Origin: Pedobacter sp. KBS0701
GTDB taxonomy: Bacteria > Bacteroidota > Bacteroidia > Sphingobacteriales > Sphingobacteriaceae
Assembly: GCF_005938645.2 (NCBI RefSeq)
Contig: NZ_CP042171.1
Span: 5,766,001 to 5,830,000 of the forward strand
Length of the DNA stretch: 64,000 nucleotides
Reading direction: 5' to 3'
Of this stretch, positions 17,165 to 26,652 are shown piece by piece (the first letter of the stretch is position 1; each line of letters begins with the position of its first letter). A program made the translations under genes and the position numbers. The notes beneath the pieces were generated by a model. It searched no databases. It was not told where the DNA came from and saw only the letters and a list, made by a program, of their open reading frames with translations.

Positions 17165-19039
17165 ATGAAAGCAATAAATAAAAATATAAAGCTCTATATA
17201 TTAATTTTCACCATCATTTTTGCAGCATCCTGTAAAAAAGATTTTTTAGATGTAGAATCGCCCGGCCAGGTGCCGGCAGAATCAGTATGGAAAGATCCGG
17301 CAACTGCACAGGCCTTCGTTAATGATATCTATAACGGATTGGGTAATGGAGGTTTCTCTGAACAAATGTTAGCTTCTGTTTCAGATGAAGCCTTGTTTAC
17401 ACACCCAACCCGCGGTATAGATCTGGTTAATAATGCTACCATTAACCCTTCTACATTAGGTTGGGTTGACGATACCTGGGCGTATAAACAAATGTACAAC
17501 CGCATCAGGGCCTGTAATATTACCATTGAAAAAATAACCAGTGGCGATAACGGTTTGAGCAGCCAATCGTTAAAAGATCAGTTATTGGGCGAAGCTTATT
17601 TTTTAAGGGCTTACTACTATCAGCAGTTATTGCGTTACTATGGCGCTGTACCCCTTATCACAAAAATTTATGTGCTAGATGATAATTATAATGTAAAAAG
17701 AAATACATACGAAGAGTGTGTAAACTTTATTGTTAAAGATTGCGATGAAGCCAGCAGGTTGTTAACAGGCAAAACGTTAGATAAAGGGCGTACTACCGCA
17801 ACTGCGGCATTGGCCTTAAAATCAAGAGTGTTGATATACGCTGCGAGCGATTTGCATGACAGGGCGAAACTTACTTCTAAAGTTACTGGTATTGCTGCTC
17901 AAAAATTAGATTTTTTAAGTTATGCAAGTGGCAGCCAGCCAGACCGTTACCGTTTGGCTCAAACTGCTGCTAAAGCAGTTATGGATTTAGGTACAGGTTA
18001 TAAGTTAAATCTTTCTGCGCCCGCTTCGGTAACAGATGGCCAGTTAAATTATAAAAGCATTGCCATGGGCGGAGCAAGTAAGGCACCGGGTATAGATGCT
18101 ACTGCGGCATCAGAACTCATTTTTGCACGTTATTTTATCATCCAGAATAATATTAAACATGCGCAGCAAAATGGGCCGAATGGTTACCATAACTGGGCTG
18201 GAAATACACCTATCGGCTTGCTGGTTGATGATTATGAGATGAAAGATGGCAGTAAATTTAGCTGGACAAATACCACACAAAAAGCTAATCCTTATCAGGA
18301 CAGAGACCCTCGTTTTTATGCTACCGTTTTGTATGATGGTGCAGGTTGGAAACCACGCGATAAAGCTTCGGGTAACGTGGACCCTGCCAGCCAGATCCAA
18401 ACTGGAGTATACGACTTAATGGATAATGGTTCCCGAATCGACTTTAAAGGTTTAGATACACGTGCGAGTTCTATCGAAAACTGGAATGGCAGTTGGACCG
18501 GATACTATTATCATAAATTTATCGATCCGGATCCAACTATTGTTGATGCTTCTATGTCGCAGAATGTACCGTGGCCATTCTTCAGGTATACCGAAGCAGT
18601 GTTTAATTTTATTGAGGCCAGTATTGAGCTTGGTGAATTAAGTAAAGCAACAGAGTGGTTAAACAAAATCCGTTTCAGAGCAGGTATGCCAGCGGTAACC
18701 GCTACAGATCAGGATGGACTTAGAGAGGTTTACCGTCACGAACGCCGTATCGAAATGGCTTACGAAGAACAACGTTATCATGATACCCGCAGGTGGTTAA
18801 TCGCTAGCGAAACATTGGGCAGAAAAACCACTTATATTAAGGTTACAGGTAAATTTAAATCTGGCAAAACCATGTCGGCCCCTTATCATTACGACAATAC
18901 CGTTTACGATTATACCTATACCCCAGTTGTAGAAAATGCACAGGAAAATAGGAGTTGGAATGATAAACTTTATTTCAGGCCATTTAGCCGCGATGAAGTA
19001 AACAAAAATAACGCTCTCGAACAAAACCCGGGATACTAA
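17165..19039 (+). CDS. SusD/RagB-family nutrient-binding outer membrane lipoprotein
   Basis: A 624-residue partner of the SusC protein. A lipobox (FAASCKKDFLD, Cys near residue 23) marks it as a lipoprotein. The SusD_like N-terminal TPR region shows FLRAYYYQQLLRYYGAVPL (near 145), and the C-terminal RagB/SusD domain has VYRHERRIEMAYEEQRYHD (near 522). It sits as a lid over the SusC barrel and binds the substrate. It ends in a strong terminator, so susC-susD form a complete two-gene unit. Confidence 0.95.
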   Translation: MKAINKNIKLYILIFTIIFAASCKKDFLDVESPGQVPAESVWKDPATAQAFVNDIYNGLGNGGFSEQMLASVSDEALFTHPTRGIDLVNNATINPSTLGWVDDTWAYKQMYNRIRACNITIEKITSGDNGLSSQSLKDQLLGEAYFLRAYYYQQLLRYYGAVPLITKIYVLDDNYNVKRNTYEECVNFIVKDCDEASRLLTGKTLDKGRTTATAALALKSRVLIYAASDLHDRAKLTSKVTGIAAQKLDFLSYASGSQPDRYRLAQTAAKAVMDLGTGYKLNLSAPASVTDGQLNYKSIAMGGASKAPGIDATAASELIFARYFIIQNNIKHAQQNGPNGYHNWAGNTPIGLLVDDYEMKDGSKFSWTNTTQKANPYQDRDPRFYATVLYDGAGWKPRDKASGNVDPASQIQTGVYDLMDNGSRIDFKGLDTRASSIENWNGSWTGYYYHKFIDPDPTIVDASMSQNVPWPFFRYTEAVFNFIEASIELGELSKATEWLNKIRFRAGMPAVTATDQDGLREVYRHERRIEMAYEEQRYHDTRRWLIASETLGRKTTYIKVTGKFKSGKTMSAPYHYDNTVYDYTYTPVVENAQENRSWNDKLYFRPFSRDEVNKNNALEQNPGY

Positions 19040-19058
19040 GCGCATCATTTAAAATTCG

Positions 19059-19097
19059 ACCCGATGGATAGTGTAAGGCTATTCATCGGGTTTTTTT
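19059..19097 (+). terminator. Rho-independent terminator of the susC-susD operon
   Basis: ACCCGATGGATAG pairs with CTATTCATCGGGT with one mismatch over a 7-base loop, followed by seven T. It starts 20 bases after the SusD stop. Confidence 0.88.
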
Positions 19098-19251
19098 GTT
19101 TCAGTAAGCTGGTGAGATGAGGATTTGGTAAGAGGAAGAGGATAGAAGTTCAGTTTATATACGCTTATCATCAATTAGTCAGCTCACCGAATAATCAACT
19201 CTTTACCTTATCAGCTATCTACATGAATAATCCATCTTAAACATTTATCTA

Positions 19252-19284
19252 TTGCAATTTATTCATTTTCAAAGCTTAATTTTG
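19252..19284 (+). promoter_or_regulatory. Promoter of the MFS transporter gene
   Basis: TTG at 19252-19254 and TAATTTTG at 19277-19284 with 22 bases between. The -7 box is an exact match and lies 17 bases before the GTG start. Confidence 0.5.
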
Positions 19285-19301
19285 CAGATAAACTCTTCTC
19301 A

Positions 19302-20594
19302 GTGTCAGATTCAAATCCCAACTCCGTAATCGTTAAACAAGACCCATTCGCTGCCTTGCGGTATAAAGAATTTCGTTCTTACATCGGGCTGAGATTTTTT
19401 TTCACATTTGCTTATCAAATGCAAGCTATTGTACTTGGTATCTACATTTATCATTTAACTAAGGATCCTCTTGCATTAGGATTAATTGGACTTTGCGAAG
19501 CCATTCCAGCAATAGCAATTGCACTCTATGGTGGATATATTGCAGATAAAAGTGAAAAAAGAGCACTATTGCTTAAAATATTCTCAACTGTATTTTTATG
19601 CTCGGTAACTATGCTGGTCGTAACAAGCATTTACATGAAGCCTTATCTATCTAATGATTGGATTGTAAAAATTCTATATGGTATGGTTTTTTGTATTGGT
19701 CTTGCAAGAGGTTTTTTCGGCCCCGCAAACTTCTCCTTACAGGCTTCTATTGTGCCGAAAGAGATATATCCAAATGCAAGTACATGGAGTAGTTCAAGCT
19801 GGCAATTGGCGTCAATATTAGGTCCTGCAGCAGGAGGTTTAATTTATGGTTTTCTTGGAATTACCGTAACCTATGTTGTGATTATTTCATTTATATTCAT
19901 TTCATTAATCTGCATCTTTTTTCTAAAAGTGCATCCGCCTAAATTCCTTCCTAAAATGAGTATTGGGCAAAGCTTAACAGAGGGGATACAATTTGTATTT
20001 AAAACAAAAATGATGGTTTGGGCGATGAGCCTGGACCTATTTTCGGTGTTTTTCGGGGGGGCTGTAGCCCTTCTGCCTGTTTTTGCCAATGATATTTTAA
20101 AAGTGGGAGCCGGGGGATTAGGCTTTATGCGTGCTGCGGCCTCAACAGGCTCCGTAATTACCATGTTGGCAATGACACGTTTTTCGCCAATGGGCAAGCC
20201 CTGGCGAAACCTGCTTATAGCGGTTACCGGATTTGGTTTAAGTATTATTTGCTACGGGCTATCTAAGAGTTTCTATTTAACGCTGTTTTTCTTGTTTCTG
20301 GAAGGATCATTCGACAGCGTGAGTGTGATCATCCGTCAAACCATCATGCAATTGCTTACGCCTGATGAGATGCGTGGAAGGGTATCGGCTGTAAATAGCA
20401 TGTTTATAGGTTCGTCAAATGAAATTGGCGCTTTTGAATCTGGTTTGACAGCTAAATTAATGCGAACTATTCCAGCGGTCGTTTTTGGTGGAAGTATGAC
20501 CATTGGAATCGCATTTATTACCTGGTTAAAAACAAGGCCGTTAACCAGGCTGAGTTTGCAGGATATTAATGAACAAACGAGTAAAGTTGTTTAG
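19302..20594 (+). CDS. MFS transporter, EntS/MFS_3-like exporter
   Basis: A 430-residue major facilitator with 12 predicted helices. The loop between helices 2 and 3 reads GGYIADKSEKRALLL, the MFS signature A region, and the start of the second half has the paired segment MRAAASTGSVITML. The arrangement resembles the MFS_3 group that includes enterobactin exporter EntS. The start is GTG at 19302, set by the promoter 17 bases upstream. The direction and substrate are unknown; a link to the SusC/SusD import system is possible but not shown, since the two are separated by a terminator. Confidence 0.85.
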   Translation: MSDSNPNSVIVKQDPFAALRYKEFRSYIGLRFFFTFAYQMQAIVLGIYIYHLTKDPLALGLIGLCEAIPAIAIALYGGYIADKSEKRALLLKIFSTVFLCSVTMLVVTSIYMKPYLSNDWIVKILYGMVFCIGLARGFFGPANFSLQASIVPKEIYPNASTWSSSSWQLASILGPAAGGLIYGFLGITVTYVVIISFIFISLICIFFLKVHPPKFLPKMSIGQSLTEGIQFVFKTKMMVWAMSLDLFSVFFGGAVALLPVFANDILKVGAGGLGFMRAAASTGSVITMLAMTRFSPMGKPWRNLLIAVTGFGLSIICYGLSKSFYLTLFFLFLEGSFDSVSVIIRQTIMQLLTPDEMRGRVSAVNSMFIGSSNEIGAFESGLTAKLMRTIPAVVFGGSMTIGIAFITWLKTRPLTRLSLQDINEQTSKVV

Positions 20595-20660
20595 TTGCTG
20601 CCTAAAAACATTTCGAAGGATTTTCATGCTAAATAAATTCAGGATGAGGATTCCCTTGTA

Positions 20661-20707
20661 GAATTGTCAACTTTAATAGCCAGTTTGCCAGAAAGTTGAC
20701 AACTCTG
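20661..20707. repeat. TTGTCAACTTT...AAAGTTGACAA repeat, copy 1
   Basis: A 47-base element whose ends are inverted copies of each other (TTGTCAACTTT and AAAGTTGACAA). The same element, with the inner words CAGTTTGCCAGAAAGTTGAC, recurs at 20994-21040. Confidence 0.8.
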
Positions 20708-20719
20708 AAATTGTCAGTC

Positions 20720-20783
20720 TGAGCGTAGTCGAAGACTTCTTGAGATTGATAAATTGCAAATAAATGCCCTTCGACTACGCTCA
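20720..20783. repeat. Palindromic repeat with 15-base perfect arms
   Basis: TGAGCGTAGTCGAAG at 20720-20734 is the exact reverse complement of CTTCGACTACGCTCA at 20769-20783, with 34 bases between. This is a widespread type of dispersed palindrome in Bacteroidota chromosomes. Confidence 0.85.
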
Positions 20784-20993
20784 GGGTGATATCTTTTTGC
20801 GATTTCCCCCCTTAATCCCTCATGCAAAATTCACAGCAGAAAAAAAAACTCAGTTATACATTTGCCCTGGCCACCTAAACCCGATGGCACGGATGCCGGT
20901 AAAGCATATTGTTTTTATCAATGGTATCGGCAGGAGGAACAGCGGGACAGAACCAAACCGAAGAACTGCTGGAATTGCTTTCCAAAAAACCGT

Positions 20994-21040
20994 GAGTTGT
21001 CAACTTTAAATAAGCAGTTTGCCAGAAAGTTGACAACTCT
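20994..21040. repeat. TTGTCAACTTT...AAAGTTGACAA repeat, copy 2
   Basis: Second copy of the 47-base element at 20661-20707, same orientation, differing at a few bases. The bases between the copies (20784-20993) show no gene I recognise; an open frame there starts inside the palindrome. Confidence 0.8.
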
Positions 21041-21084
21041 ATAATTTAACAATTTATTGTGCCTTTGTTTCTTGGTGGCGAAAA

Positions 21085-21300
21085 TTAAAACTTCTTATTC
21101 TTGCCCCACATGAGGTAAATAATCGAACCCAGAAAGGGAGCCAGCAAGATAATGATGAACCACAATACCTTTACGCTGAAGCTCATTGAGCTATTTCTGG
21201 AGATATGATAAATGGCTATTAAGATTAAAGCCAGCCATAAGATGGCTGGTATAATCACGAACAGGGCCACCTGGTTGCTGTTGATTTCTACTAATGACAT
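21085..21300 (-). CDS. PLDc_N domain small membrane protein
   Basis: A 71-residue protein with two hydrophobic helices (about 11-30 and 45-63) separated by a short polar loop and ending LMWGKNKKF. The second helix with LWFIIILLAPFLGSIIYLM is the PLDc_N pattern (the membrane anchor seen at the start of cardiolipin synthases and also as stand-alone proteins). No catalytic domain is attached. It lies 19 bases after the ABC exporter stop on the same strand, so it is likely co-transcribed. Function unknown. Confidence 0.8.
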   Translation of the reverse strand: MSLVEINSNQVALFVIIPAILWLALILIAIYHISRNSSMSFSVKVLWFIIILLAPFLGSIIYLMWGKNKKF

Positions 21301-21319
21301 TTAAATAGATTTTAATTAC

Positions 21320-23074
21320 TTAAGCTTCAACAACTCTTTCGCCAATTTGTTGGCGCCACATGGCCTGATATAAGCCATTTTGTGCAATTAGTTCTTCATG
21401 TTTTCCTTGCTCAATAATGTGGCCTTTCTCTAAAACATAAATTTTATCGGCATGTTTTATCGTTGATAAACGGTGCGCAATCAAAATGGTAATGTGATCG
21501 GTTAAATCTGAAACCGAACGAATGGTTTTGGTAATCTCTTCTTCCGTAATCGAATCGAGCGAAGAAGTTGCCTCATCAAAAACCAAAATATCTGGCTGAC
21601 GGAGCAGCGCTCTGGCGATTGATAAACGTTGCTTTTCTCCTCCCGAAACCTTTACGCCACCTTCACCAATCAGCGAATCCAGACCTTTATCAGCCCTTGC
21701 CAATAAAGTTTGACAAGCAGCCTGGTTTAATACTTTATAACATTCCTCATCTGTAGCTTTAGGGTTTACAAATAACAGGTTTTCTCTTATCGTTCCCGAA
21801 AACAGCTGTGTATCTTGTGTAACAAAACCGATTTTTTCGCGTAAGGCATCAAGATCGATATCGTTACTTGGAATACCATTATATAAAATCTCACCATCTT
21901 TTGCCGGATATAAACCCACCAATAGTTTTACCAGTGTGCTTTTTCCAGAACCCGATGGACCAACAAATGCAATGGTTTGCCCGTGATGGGTTTTAAACGA
22001 AATATTCTCTAAAGCATTTCTATTAGCTGTTAGGTGTTTGAACCCCACATTGCTAAAGGTTAAATCCTTAATTTTTGCTATAGAAGTTGGATTTTCAGGT
22101 TTTTTATCAACTGGTGTACTTAAGATCTTTTTAAAGTTACCTAACGAAACTTCAGCCTCACGCCAGGCGAGTATTACATTCCCTAATTCCTGCAAAGGAC
22201 CAAAAAGAAAGAATGAATAGAATAAGAAAGAGAAATACTGTCCCGGAGAAATGGTATTGTCGAATATTAACAATAACAATACAACAATCATAGAACTTCT
22301 AACCAGGTTTACCGTAGTACCCTGAACAAAACTCATACTACGCACATACTTCACTTTTTTAAGTTCTAAACCTAAAATTTTGTAAGTGGTTTTGTTTAAT
22401 CTTTCTATCTCCTGATCGGCCAGGCCTAAACTTTTAACCAGTTCGATGTTTCTTAGCGATTCGGTTGTTGAACCTGCCAAAGCCGTAGTTTCACCAACAA
22501 TAGAACGTTGAATGGTTTTGATTTTGCGGCTTAAAAACCAGCTTACAAAACTGATGATCGGGATTGCAGCGAAATAAACCAATGTTACTTTGTAGCTGAT
22601 CGAAACCGAATACACGATTACGAAAACCATCCCAATTAAACTTACAAAAAGCACACTGATAAACGAGGTGATAAACTTTTCGGAGTCTAAACGTACCTTT
22701 TGTAAAATACCAAGTGTTTCGCCACTGCGTTGATCTTCGAAAACCTGGTAGGGTAATTTTAAAGAATGCTGTAAACCATCTGCATACATTTTTGCCCCAA
22801 CTTTTTGAACGATTACGCTGGTAAAGTAATCCTGAAAGTTCTTCGCAATACGCGATACCATTGCTGCACCGATGGCAAGGCCAATGAAACCTAAAGCGCC
22901 CCAGATATAGGTGCTTTTATCACTAAAAGATGCTCTTTTGTTGATGTATAAATCCAGAATCCTTCCGGTGAAGTAAGGGTCCATTAAAGAAAAGCCAATA
23001 TTGAAACCTGCAAGCAATAACGCCAGAACCACAATCCACTTGTGGTTTTTCAGGTAGTCTAATAATAATCCCAT
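21320..23074 (-). CDS. ABC exporter, fused permease/ATPase
   Basis: A 584-residue half-transporter with an N-terminal six-helix type-1 transmembrane domain (about 15-310) and a C-terminal ATPase: Walker A GPSGSGKST (near 373), signature VSGGEKQRLSIARALL (near 478), Walker B DILVFDEATSSLD and H-loop ILIAHRLST. All catalytic motifs are present. It is similar in layout to multidrug and lipid exporters; the substrate is not evident. It is followed closely by the PLDc_N gene and preceded by its own -7 box. Confidence 0.9.
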   Translation of the reverse strand: MGLLLDYLKNHKWIVVLALLLAGFNIGFSLMDPYFTGRILDLYINKRASFSDKSTYIWGALGFIGLAIGAAMVSRIAKNFQDYFTSVIVQKVGAKMYADGLQHSLKLPYQVFEDQRSGETLGILQKVRLDSEKFITSFISVLFVSLIGMVFVIVYSVSISYKVTLVYFAAIPIISFVSWFLSRKIKTIQRSIVGETTALAGSTTESLRNIELVKSLGLADQEIERLNKTTYKILGLELKKVKYVRSMSFVQGTTVNLVRSSMIVVLLLLIFDNTISPGQYFSFLFYSFFLFGPLQELGNVILAWREAEVSLGNFKKILSTPVDKKPENPTSIAKIKDLTFSNVGFKHLTANRNALENISFKTHHGQTIAFVGPSGSGKSTLVKLLVGLYPAKDGEILYNGIPSNDIDLDALREKIGFVTQDTQLFSGTIRENLLFVNPKATDEECYKVLNQAACQTLLARADKGLDSLIGEGGVKVSGGEKQRLSIARALLRQPDILVFDEATSSLDSITEEEITKTIRSVSDLTDHITILIAHRLSTIKHADKIYVLEKGHIIEQGKHEELIAQNGLYQAMWRQQIGERVVEA

Positions 23075-23096
23075 TAAAGTTTTGTTGTTTTGAATA

Positions 23097-23104
23097 CAAA
23101 CATA
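23097..23104 (-). promoter_or_regulatory. -7 box for the ABC exporter at 21320-23074
   Basis: The minus strand reads TATGTTTG, an exact TAnnTTTG match, 22 bases before the ATG. It directly abuts the terminator of the upstream TonB receptor gene. Confidence 0.45.
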
Positions 23105-23141
23105 AAAAAAGGGAACGGATAAAAATCCATTCCCTTTTTTT
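23104..23141 (-). terminator. Rho-independent terminator of the Oar-like receptor gene
   Basis: GGGAACGGAT pairs with ATCCATTCCC with one mismatch, flanked by A and T runs on both sides, so it could work in both directions. On the minus strand it follows the receptor stop at 23177 by 35 bases. Confidence 0.8.
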
Positions 23142-23176
23142 ATGACTTTAAGCTAAGATACTTAGCTAACATTTGT

Positions 23177-26100
23177 TTAAAATCCGTAACGTAAACCGAT
23201 TTGGAACTGGTAAGGATTACCCGATGGGGTTACAATACCGGCATTGTTTACATTGTAATTAAATTTCTGGTTGGTGGCATCAAACGCCGGGTTTTGCAAT
23301 GCATATAAAGCCTGCGAACCCAATGACTCGTTAACACCCCATGTTTTTTTGAAGATGTTGCCTACGTTGAACGCATCAACAGATAATTCAATCGTGTGGG
23401 TTTTGTACAGCTTGAATTTTTTGGTTACCCTAACATCAACTATACCGTAAAATCCATTAATACCACCATTACGCTGTGCAATCTGACCTGAGTATTTATT
23501 GATATAATCTTTCAAACTCTGGCTGGCCAAAGGATTATCCAAGATACTCTGTAAGCCGTTACGCACGTTTGTGGCAACATTTGGGTTGTTCCTGTCGAAA
23601 ATGAACGCCAGATCATTCGTGCCTACGAAATCACCATTGGTATTGGCGCCCGATAGTAAGCTGTAACGTGTTCCACCGATACCAGAGTAGCGTACACCGA
23701 TGTTAAAACCTGCTAAACTTGGTGATGTCGCATAAAAAACAACTTTGTTCCTGAACTGATTATCAGAATAAGTCATGTTGCTTAAATTACGTGGATCATC
23801 TTTTACTGGTAAAGATAAAGTTGAGGTATTGGCCACGTTTCCGTTAAATGAAGTATTATCTTTTGTATCGTTGTATGTATAACTTACCGTAACCTCGCCA
23901 TCTCTGAAATACTGCCAGGTAGCATCAAGTACAACCGCAAACTGGTTTACCTTACCATCACTGTTCATTTCTAATACACGGCCAATTTTATCGCTGATAC
24001 GTCCTTTTTGCCAATCTGCTGCACCATTGGTAAGCGGGATACTTGCTAGAGGAACATATACTCCACGGTTGTCCTCGTTCGATAACCTGAAATATGGATT
24101 AGCAACCATGTTGCGGTCTACATATACATAGTTGTTTCTGCCTAAAGTTGCATAACCTGCAATACCCACCCTTAATTTAGGAGTAAAGAAGTGACTATAA
24201 GACAAGTTTGATTTATAAACAACCGGCACTTTAGCATTTTCGCCATAGGTGTTGATGGTTGCAAGCTGATATTGACTTAATGTTGGCGCGCTTGAAGGAT
24301 CATTTCTGTAACCTGTTAAATAGGCTGTAGGGATGCCAAGACGTGTATCAACCGTTCCGTAATGTTTACCATCAAAAGTTAAGTTGTTAATGGTGACATA
24401 GTTATTGATGTCAGAGGCAAATATACCTGCTCCAAAACGGACAAAGTCTGTTCTTTGTTCATTGATATCCCAGGTAAACTGTGCACGGGGCTGGATAACG
24501 AACGATTTTAGCTTATTATCGGTACGTACACCCAATTGATCAAATACCAGTTGATTTAATGGTGAGGAAGGATAATGCGCATAATCTAAACGGATACCAG
24601 CAGTTAAATCTAAACCTTTGGCTAGTTTAGTCTGCATCTGTGCATAAATACCGGCATTGATAATATTCGAACGCACACTCGGATCGGCCATTAAAGGCAC
24701 TTCCCTGAAATAACGGTAAGCGGTTCCATTCTCGTAATTATCAAAGTTAGGTACTTTAGTAGTTACTACAGGTGTTACACCAGGAGCGCTGGTAACTACA
24801 TCTTTTGTACCTGCCTGAACATGGAAACGGCCATTCACCTCACTGCCATACAATGATTTAGCATGGGTGTACATAAAATCGACACCAAAAGTATATTTTA
24901 CCTTATCGGTATTATAATAAAGGTTATCTACAAATTGCAATACGTTATTGGTAAAGCCTTCCTGTGCAAAACGATGACCACCCATTTCGATATTGGTTGC
25001 CCTGTTTGTGCCGTTGATTACAGAAGTTACGCCTTCTACGATTACACGTGGAATATTCGATGAAGGCAATTGATCACCAGGAGAACTTTTTTGGTAAGTG
25101 TATAAATGCTGAACTTTTAATTCGTTTGTTAATTTCGAGTTAATTGAAGTACGTAAAGTGGCCAATAAGCTATTATCAACATTTTTATCGTTACCTGTAG
25201 ATTCGTATAAATTAATAGCGGTATTATCTTCTAACCCTAAATTATTACGGTCGTTAGTATAATTATCACGAATGGTTAATAAGTTTTTTTCATCAATCTG
25301 CCAATCTAAACGGGCGAAACCCGCATCAGATCCTCTTCGTTTAGGGAATGAACCATACTGTTGCGAGTTTGCAACGCCGTATTTAGAGCGGGCAACGTCA
25401 ACAAAGTAATCAAGTGTAGAACGGTTAATGTTGTAACGCAACTCATCTGCCGGAGATTGAACATCTGCAATTAACAACGGGCGAGCATCTCGTTGATGAT
25501 CCCAAGCCACAAAAAAGTGTAATTTATCCTTAATAATTGGTCCACCCAATGAGAAACCGTACTGGTAGGTAGAAAAATCTGCCTGACGTTTATTCCCCCT
25601 TATATCGTATCCGCTTGATAACCAATCGGCACGGCCATAGGTAAAAGCGCTTCCGCTTAATGTATTGGTACCTTGTTTGGTTACCGCACTTACCGTACCA
25701 CCGCCGCTACGTCCGTAAGTAACATCGTATTGATTGGTTACTACTTTAAATTCGCGTACAGCTTCGATCGAAATAGAATATGGTGCACCGCTGCGGCTGG
25801 TTGTACTTCCTGCCGAGGTTGGGTTTTTTGCATTCATACCATCAATGGTGTAGTTGGTAGAAGAACCTAACTGACCAGAGATGTTACCGCCTTTGCTTAA
25901 TGGAGATAAGTCCATTAATGAGGTAAAGTTACGTCCATTAACAGGCAACTGCGTAATTGCTTTTGCAGAAATGGCTGTAGCTGCGCCGATGTTCTCGATT
26001 TTGTTTTTTAAGGTTGTGCCTACCACTTGCACGGCTTCTAAATCCTGAGAAGCCTCTTGCATATTGATGGCCACTTTTACCGCATCGCCTTGATTTAAGT

Positions 26101-26386
26101 AATAACCTGTTCTGGTTTGCTCTCCAAAACCCACATAAATGGCTTTTACAGAATAAGGACCGCCCAACGGAAGCTCCTTAAAGGTATACTCTCCTTGTGC
26201 ATTTGTAGAGGTTTTAGTGGTAAAGCCGGTTGAATTGTTCCGGATCTGGATGGAAACTCCAGGAATAGGTTTCTTTTGTTCATCCGTTACAATTCCGGAA
26301 ATTGATGCCTGTGTGGTTTGTGCCATTACCGAATTAGTGGCATAGCATAAAAACAGTATCACTGCAATTAGTAAATTTTTAATCAT
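23177..26386 (-). CDS. Oar-like TonB-dependent outer membrane receptor
   Basis: A 1069-residue outer membrane protein. A signal peptide ends near residue 22 (SVMAQTT). A carboxypeptidase-regulatory-like domain (about 27-110, ASISGIVTDEQKKPIPGVSI) is followed by the plug region with LPVNGRNFTSLMDLSPL (near 150) and YGRSGGGTVSAVTKQGTN (near 222), and then a large beta-barrel. These blocks are typical of the Oar/OmpA-related TonB family, not of SusC; there is no SusD partner. It is divergent from an unknown lipoprotein gene. Substrate unknown. Confidence 0.92.
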   Translation of the reverse strand: MIKNLLIAVILFLCYATNSVMAQTTQASISGIVTDEQKKPIPGVSIQIRNNSTGFTTKTSTNAQGEYTFKELPLGGPYSVKAIYVGFGEQTRTGYYLNQGDAVKVAINMQEASQDLEAVQVVGTTLKNKIENIGAATAISAKAITQLPVNGRNFTSLMDLSPLSKGGNISGQLGSSTNYTIDGMNAKNPTSAGSTTSRSGAPYSISIEAVREFKVVTNQYDVTYGRSGGGTVSAVTKQGTNTLSGSAFTYGRADWLSSGYDIRGNKRQADFSTYQYGFSLGGPIIKDKLHFFVAWDHQRDARPLLIADVQSPADELRYNINRSTLDYFVDVARSKYGVANSQQYGSFPKRRGSDAGFARLDWQIDEKNLLTIRDNYTNDRNNLGLEDNTAINLYESTGNDKNVDNSLLATLRTSINSKLTNELKVQHLYTYQKSSPGDQLPSSNIPRVIVEGVTSVINGTNRATNIEMGGHRFAQEGFTNNVLQFVDNLYYNTDKVKYTFGVDFMYTHAKSLYGSEVNGRFHVQAGTKDVVTSAPGVTPVVTTKVPNFDNYENGTAYRYFREVPLMADPSVRSNIINAGIYAQMQTKLAKGLDLTAGIRLDYAHYPSSPLNQLVFDQLGVRTDNKLKSFVIQPRAQFTWDINEQRTDFVRFGAGIFASDINNYVTINNLTFDGKHYGTVDTRLGIPTAYLTGYRNDPSSAPTLSQYQLATINTYGENAKVPVVYKSNLSYSHFFTPKLRVGIAGYATLGRNNYVYVDRNMVANPYFRLSNEDNRGVYVPLASIPLTNGAADWQKGRISDKIGRVLEMNSDGKVNQFAVVLDATWQYFRDGEVTVSYTYNDTKDNTSFNGNVANTSTLSLPVKDDPRNLSNMTYSDNQFRNKVVFYATSPSLAGFNIGVRYSGIGGTRYSLLSGANTNGDFVGTNDLAFIFDRNNPNVATNVRNGLQSILDNPLASQSLKDYINKYSGQIAQRNGGINGFYGIVDVRVTKKFKLYKTHTIELSVDAFNVGNIFKKTWGVNESLGSQALYALQNPAFDATNQKFNYNVNNAGIVTPSGNPYQFQIGLRYGF

Positions 26387-26652
26387 GATCAGTTTTTTGA
26401 TTTGTTATCTGACCGCAAAGGTGTTATTGTAGTGTTAAGCTGATGAAGATTTTATGTTATGAAATAGTTTAGAAATTTGGCCAATGTTAAGAAAACAGTA
26501 TCAGCGGCATTTGAATAGTTGTTCGTACGTTTTTTTGGATTTTATAAATGCATTTTTAATGTATTGCATTTGCGTGAATATTTTACTTAAAAGTAATTTT
26601 AATATTACATATTGTTAATTTTAAATCTGTCTTTTCATAAAAAAAATCAGAT

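Noticed and set aside
19305..19325. tRNA-like TTCAAATCCC
   Set aside because: It is the start of the MFS transporter coding region; no acceptor or anticodon stems are present.
20764..21009. 81-codon plus-strand frame
   Set aside because: Its first codons come from a palindromic repeat (MPFDYAQG is a typical by-product), and the rest matches nothing I know.
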